NCBI GenBank assembly: GCA_041623895.1
Contig: JBFJVZ010000260.1
Location: 1 to 11,269, forward strand
Source: JBFJVZ01 sp041623895
Lineage (GTDB): Bacteria; Planctomycetota; Planctomycetia; Pirellulales; Pirellulaceae
DNA: 11,269 bases
Reading direction: 5' to 3'
Positions 7,891 to 11,269 of the stretch are shown here, piece after piece. The translations under genes were made by a program, and so were the position numbers. The first letter of the stretch is position 1. Each line of letters opens with the position of its first letter. The notes beneath the pieces are model-generated. The model had not been told where the DNA came from. It worked only from the letters and a program-made list of their open reading frames with translations, and made no database searches.

Positions 7891-9174
7891 ATGTTTCAGC
7901 GATTGTTAGCAGCCGGTCTTGTTGTTTGTTTTTTCGCCCAGGCCGCGGCGGCGCAAAAGAAGTTTGTCGCCAATTATGACGAATCTAAAATCCCCTCGTT
8001 CACTCTGCCTGATCCGCTGGTGACCGCAGCGGGCAAGCCGGTCGCGGATGCGGAAACCTGGCGATCGACGCGACGGCCCGAACTGATGCAAATGTTTCAA
8101 GAACAAGTCTACGGCCGCGGCCCCCAGCCTTGTCAGATTTCCGCGGTAGTTCGCAGTAGCAAAGACGATGCACTGGGCGGCAAGGCCATTCGCCGCGAAG
8201 TCACGGTCGCTTTCGGCGATCCCAATGTCACGATGGACTTGTTGATCTACACACCGAAAGGAAAGAAAGCGTCGCCCGCGTTTCTGGGACTCAACTTCAA
8301 AGGCAATCACAGCGTCGACCCGGATCCGACGATCAGGTTGAACGATCGCTGGATGCGACCCGATGGGGACCGCGTCAAGGACAATCGTGCCACCGAGGCG
8401 GCGCGCGGGGTTGCCGCCAGCCGTTGGCCGGCGGAGATGATCGTCGATCGCGGCTATGGGCTGGTCACCATTTATTACGGCGACATCGATCCTGACTTTG
8501 ATGACGGTTTCAGAAACGGCATTCATGGTCATTTCGCCAACCAAACCGCATCGATCCCGCAAGGCGAAAAGTGGGGCAGCATCGCGGCCTGGGCATATGG
8601 GCTGAGCCGAGCGCTGGATTATTTGCAGACGGATCCTTTGGTCGACGGCCAGCGAGTCGCCGTGATCGGACACTCGCGGCTGGGCAAGACTTCGTTGTGG
8701 GCGGGCGCGTCGGACGATCGGTTCCAACTCGTCATCAGCAACAATTCGGGTTGCGGTGGTGCCGCACTCAGCCGCCGCGCGATCGGCGAAACGATTGGCC
8801 GCATCAACACCTCGTTTCCTCATTGGTTCTGTGACAACTACCTGAAGTACAACGAGAACGAAGACGCTTGCCCGGTTGACCAACACGAATTGATTGCCCT
8901 GATCGCGCCGCGGGCGGTCTACGTGGCCAGCGCGACGGGCGACCAGTGGGCCGATCCCAAAGGGGAATTCTTGGCAGCCAAGTATGCTGATCCGGTTTAC
9001 CGGTTACTGGGCAGCGACGGCATGGGAGGCGACGCGCCGCCGACGGAGATGCCGGCGCCCGATCAGCCCATCAAGTCGGGCTCGATCGGCTATCACCTGC
9101 GGACCGGAAAACACGATCTGACAGCGTACGACTGGCAGCAATACCTGGACTTCGCCGACAGGCATTTAAAGTAG
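7891..9174 (+). CDS. Secreted CE15 glucuronoyl-esterase-like alpha/beta hydrolase
   Basis: The 427-residue protein has a signal peptide (1-21, cleavage near AAA|QKK). The CE15-like N-terminal segment includes NYDESKIPSFTLPDPLV and RRPELMQMFQEQVYGRGP. The alpha/beta-hydrolase core follows, with VTIYYGDIDPDFDDGF and the nucleophile elbow GHSRLGKTSLWAG (Ser S262). SNNSGCGGAALSRR (283-296) and the late GKHDLTAYDW supply catalytic H408. CE15 enzymes cleave esters of glucuronic acid, classically between xylan 4-O-methyl-glucuronate and lignin alcohols; bacterial members may take other uronate esters. In fungal enzymes the catalytic acid lies 23 residues after the Ser in a QESGxGG motif; here that position is N285. 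D355 in DQWADPKGEF is the likeliest substitute, as in bacterial members with a non-canonical acid. It is often annotated as acetylxylan esterase. It is followed by the hairpin-rich convergent spacer. Confidence 0.92.
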   Translation: MFQRLLAAGLVVCFFAQAAAAQKKFVANYDESKIPSFTLPDPLVTAAGKPVADAETWRSTRRPELMQMFQEQVYGRGPQPCQISAVVRSSKDDALGGKAIRREVTVAFGDPNVTMDLLIYTPKGKKASPAFLGLNFKGNHSVDPDPTIRLNDRWMRPDGDRVKDNRATEAARGVAASRWPAEMIVDRGYGLVTIYYGDIDPDFDDGFRNGIHGHFANQTASIPQGEKWGSIAAWAYGLSRALDYLQTDPLVDGQRVAVIGHSRLGKTSLWAGASDDRFQLVISNNSGCGGAALSRRAIGETIGRINTSFPHWFCDNYLKYNENEDACPVDQHELIALIAPRAVYVASATGDQWADPKGEFLAAKYADPVYRLLGSDGMGGDAPPTEMPAPDQPIKSGSIGYHLRTGKHDLTAYDWQQYLDFADRHLK

Positions 9175-9221
9175 ACTCGAAGCTGCAATTCGTCGTGGGT
9201 TAGCATACTTATCAATCGAAG

Positions 9222-9250
9222 AAGAACCGCGCAGCGGTGGCTTTGTCTTT
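9222..9250 (+). terminator. Possible terminator after the CE15 gene
   Basis: About 50 bases after the CE15 stop, hairpin ACCGC-GCA-GCGGT is followed by T-rich GGCTTTGTCTTT. Read on the other strand, the same hairpin is followed by TCTTCTTC, so it could act both ways. The stem is only 5 bp, so termination may be weak. Confidence 0.35.
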
Positions 9251-9398
9251 ACCAACATTTTTCGCAGGGTTGTATTCGCAATCCCGGGAAAACCGGATAC
9301 GGCGAAGCCGTTAAACGGCGATTTCATCATTGATGTAGGATCATCGGTAGGCCAGAGCTTGGAGAGCGTCCGGCTTAGGAACTTCTGCTTAACAATCA

Positions 9399-9421
9399 TG
9401 AAAAAGAACCGCGGAGCGGTG
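9399..9421 (-). terminator. Possible terminator after the subtilase gene
   Basis: On the reverse strand, hairpin ACCGC-TCC-GCGGT is followed directly by TCTTTTTC, a short intrinsic-terminator-like layout. It lies about 250 bases beyond the subtilase stop, and the larger nested hairpins between could also stop transcription. Confidence 0.35.
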
Positions 9422-9670
9422 TCAGCGTATAGCCTGGGGTGAACCAACGAGCGACAGCGAAGTTGGGTGTAACCCCAGGAAAACGATCCGCAGAATACCT
9501 TCCCCGTGGCGATTTCTGGGGCTGCGGAATGCTCGCTAGAGACGAGCAATCCTGACCCCAGGCAGGCCTACCCTCTGGCAGAGCCGCACTTCGCGGGAGG
9601 GTAATGCATACTGCTGCAAGCCTGTCACAATCGCGCACGGTTTCCGGACCACGAACGTTGCCAGCGAAGA

Positions 9671-11269
9671 TCACTGGCCTAACGCGTCGAATACGGCTCG
9701 TGTGGCATCGGCTTCGCTTTGCGCTAGCTCGTCGTCGGTCCAGATTGCCGATTGCTTGATTGCGTGATGCGTCAGATCAATCGGTTGGTATTGTTCAAAG
9801 GCTTCGATGCGATCAAAGCCGCGGGCGACGCGCGTTGCATTGTCCTGGCCCGTCCACTGCACCTTGTCCGCGGTGACGTGCCATTGCGTCGATAACTCGT
9901 CGGCATACAGCCTGGCAATGTCGTCACCGCCGGCCGTCGAATGGCCGACCACCGAGGCAAACCCCCGCGCGCTGACTTGATAGCCGTCGCCGCTGATCAT
10001 CGACCGGCTGGCAGAAACACTCATCGTGTCATCGCCCGCGGAGTCGTAGATCGCGGCCGAGTCGTTTCCGCCGCTACCCGCGTAGGCATAAACGCGCTCG
10101 AATCCGTAAGCGAGTTGAAACGCTTGCTCGCTGCGCAAACTGGTGAAGTCGGGACGGACAGCCAACTGGTCGTCGCCGGCTGAGTCGTGAAGGAAGGCGG
10201 TGTCCGAACCGCCGCCGCTGGCGTGCACGTAAATGCGTGGGATGCCGTCGACGCTGAACTCGAAACCGACACCCGAAAGCGTTGCCTGGTTCGGATTCGA
10301 TTTCAGCGTGTCGTCGCCCGGTGAATCATACAACGTGGCGCGATCGGGCCCGCCCCCGCCGGTGAACCCAACATTCTCGAAGCCGCGAAGTTGAATCGTG
10401 AAATCGTTGGTGGCGAGTTGGCTTTCGGCATCTTCTCCGGATCGCACGATCAGACGTTCCGCATGCTCCGAACCGGTGATCTGAAGTTGATCGGCTCCGC
10501 CGCCGGCATCGATCACCAGCGGACTGGCGGGATCGGGTTGCAATTGATAACTCAACTCACCGACCCGCAACGTGATCCCCTCACGCAAGTCCAGCTGCAG
10601 CAGATCACCGTCATCGGTCCCGGTAAAGCTGGTCAGCGTTTGCAGCGGTGAAGCCGGCAGCGAAGCGTCGATGCGATCGATCGTGACCGCTTGGACAAGA
10701 TCAATCGTGTCGAACGATTCCCCACTGACAGGATCGATGTTCCTGTGCGCCGACTCGTGCAGGCGTTCCAAGATTGCTTCGGCAGTCGGCTCGATTCCCT
10801 GGTCGATCAGGGACTGCCGGATCAGCATCGATGCGCCGGCGGCTTGCGGTGCAGCCATGCTGGTGCCATCCAAACTCGCCAGGTCGTCGTAATCTCCGTC
10901 CCAACCGAAGACGTGCTCCGGAACGGCGCTGGAAATCGATTCGCCGCGTGTCGCCAGGATCCCCGCCGTGCGCTGAGCAAAGTCGCTGAGCTGTCCGCCA
11001 TCTTCCACGGAACTGATGGCCACGACCGCTGGATCGGAAGCCGGGAACAACACCCCCGAACCGTCAGCGGTGCCAAACAAGTTTCCGGAAGCGGCAAAGA
11101 CAAGTATCTGGTCTTCACGAAGCTGCTGCAATTCATCGGCCAGCATCGATTCCGCTTCCAGATGATTCTCTGCGGTCAGCACCGTGCCAACGGACAGGTT
11201 GACGGTCGTGATCGGTGATGCAAACGAATCCTGATTATCGTGAACCCACTGCAGCGCCGATTCGATCCA
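9671..11269 (-). CDS. Subtilisin-family (S8) serine protease with C-terminal tandem repeats (5' end outside window)
   Basis: The reverse strand is open from the window edge to a TGA at 9671-9673, giving 532 visible C-terminal residues; the true start lies beyond 11269. The front is the second half of a peptidase S8 domain. TTVNLSVG and the oxyanion-hole Asn in FAASGN (visible residue 63) come first. FPASDPAVVAISSVEDGG and the catalytic Ser in DGTSMAAPQAAG (visible residue 137) follow. The catalytic Asp and His should lie upstream. After a linker come five repeats of 47-49 residues built on GGxDxAxLYDSxGDD and an aromatic/Gly-Phe half. A short tail, DDELAQSEADATRAVFDALG, closes the protein. 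Export is expected for this family, but the signal lies outside. The repeats probably form a beta-rich surface or adhesion region; that is inference. It converges on the CE15 gene. Confidence 0.93.
   Translation of the reverse strand, partial: WIESALQWVHDNQDSFASPITTVNLSVGTVLTAENHLEAESMLADELQQLREDQILVFAASGNLFGTADGSGVLFPASDPAVVAISSVEDGGQLSDFAQRTAGILATRGESISSAVPEHVFGWDGDYDDLASLDGTSMAAPQAAGASMLIRQSLIDQGIEPTAEAILERLHESAHRNIDPVSGESFDTIDLVQAVTIDRIDASLPASPLQTLTSFTGTDDGDLLQLDLREGITLRVGELSYQLQPDPASPLVIDAGGGADQLQITGSEHAERLIVRSGEDAESQLATNDFTIQLRGFENVGFTGGGGPDRATLYDSPGDDTLKSNPNQATLSGVGFEFSVDGIPRIYVHASGGGSDTAFLHDSAGDDQLAVRPDFTSLRSEQAFQLAYGFERVYAYAGSGGNDSAAIYDSAGDDTMSVSASRSMISGDGYQVSARGFASVVGHSTAGGDDIARLYADELSTQWHVTADKVQWTGQDNATRVARGFDRIEAFEQYQPIDLTHHAIKQSAIWTDDELAQSEADATRAVFDALGQ
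9794..10504 (-). repeat. Five tandem 47-49-residue protein repeats in the subtilase
   Basis: Repeat starts on the reverse strand are 10504, 10357, 10216, 10075 and 9934. The three inner spacings are exactly 141 bases (47 codons); the first unit is 49 codons. Units 2-4 carry GGxDxAxLYDSxGDD, giving GGPDRATLYDSPGDD, GGSDTAFLHDSAGDD and GGNDSAAIYDSAGDD. They are followed by a segment ending in GF-x-R-V-Y-A-Y-A or a variant. Units 1 and 5 are degenerate and lack DSxGDD. The acidic turns resemble RTX calcium motifs loosely, but the nonapeptide is not met. Confidence 0.85.

Larger units (their letters stand above)
9175..9670. repeat. Hairpin-rich convergent intergenic element, no gene
   Basis: About 500 bp between the ends of the CE15 and subtilase genes hold no credible coding sequence; open frames here have no recognisable domain or start signal. 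The stretch is full of inverted repeats. There are three 13-base 5-3-5 hairpins: ACCGC-GCA-GCGGT (9226-9238), ACGGC-GAA-GCCGT (9299-9311) and ACCGC-GGA-GCGGT (9408-9420). Three larger nested ones follow. CCTGGGGT/ACCCCAGG (9433-9440, 9472-9479) encloses CCAAC/GTTGG. CTGGGG/CCCCAG (9516-9521, 9556-9561) encloses TGCTCG/CGAGCA. TACCCTC/GAGGGTA (9569-9575, 9597-9603) encloses CCGC/GCGG. An 18-base unit, AAGAACCGCGCAGCGGTG, recurs with one change at 9222 and 9404. From memory, similar stretches recur between genes in Rhodopirellula-like genomes; this is unverified. Confidence 0.6.

Noticed and set aside
7906..8886. Open frame of 326 codons on the reverse strand
   Set aside because: It lies wholly antisense to the CE15 gene, whose signal peptide and catalytic motifs are certain. 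The antisense translation is Arg- and Val-rich with no domain, as expected from a GC-rich shadow frame.
9166..9549. Possible small gene of 127 codons on the reverse strand, and a 92-codon one overlapping it
   Set aside because: Both run through the hairpin array. Their translations follow the inverted repeats, and they show no domain or ribosome site. I treat the stretch as non-coding repeat.
9399..9665. CRISPR array
   Set aside because: The repeats are inverted and nested, with no series of identical direct repeats and equal spacers, and no cas gene is near.
9794..10504. RTX calcium-binding repeats in the subtilase tail
   Set aside because: The period is 47 residues, not nine, and the GGxGxDxLx nonapeptide is absent; only an acidic GGxD / GDD resemblance remains.
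10691..11218. Open frame of 175 codons on the forward strand
   Set aside because: It is antisense to the subtilase catalytic region containing GTSMAAP.

Overview
The window reads as chromosomal DNA of a planctomycete, most likely of the Pirellulaceae (Rhodopirellula/Blastopirellula type). This is inferred from the gene families: a secreted DUF1080 protein, a CE15-type esterase, a subtilase with long tandem repeats, and a large hybrid kinase with an ethylene-receptor-like membrane domain. Moderate GC, weak Shine-Dalgarno sites and wide spacers fit. There are seven protein genes, no tRNA or rRNA, no CRISPR array and no transposase.

Left part (1-4017): a very large hybrid histidine kinase runs leftward from 3185 and leaves the window before its stop. 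It carries a three-helix membrane sensor that keeps the copper-site Cys and His of plant ethylene receptors, then a PAS domain, a GAF-like sensor, HisKA, HATPase and two receiver domains. Divergent from it, across a 116-bp spacer, is a secreted DUF1080 (3-keto-glycoside hydrolase type) protein at 3302-3994.

Middle part (4018-7797): a leftward two-gene unit encodes an exported TPR protein (start 6911) followed by a five-helix membrane protein with a roughly 255-residue soluble tail (stop 4018). I do not recognise the pair as a named system. A 364-bp spacer separates it from a rightward DUF1993/DinB-like protein at 7276-7797 with a three-His metal site.

Right part (7798-11269): a secreted CE15 glucuronoyl-esterase-like hydrolase at 7891-9174 lacks the canonical catalytic acid. 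It converges on the C-terminal 532 residues of a subtilisin-family (S8) protease, which ends in five repeats of 47-49 residues. The roughly 500-bp convergent spacer (9175-9670) has no credible gene. It is packed with nested inverted repeats and resembles a dispersed intergenic repeat element.

Functionally, the secreted enzymes (DUF1080, CE15, S8) fit a polymer-degrading lifestyle. The kinase is the only obvious regulator, and nothing in the sequence links it to those enzymes. The most notable item is the ethylene-receptor-like sensor, followed by the structured convergent spacer and the CE15 active-site variant.
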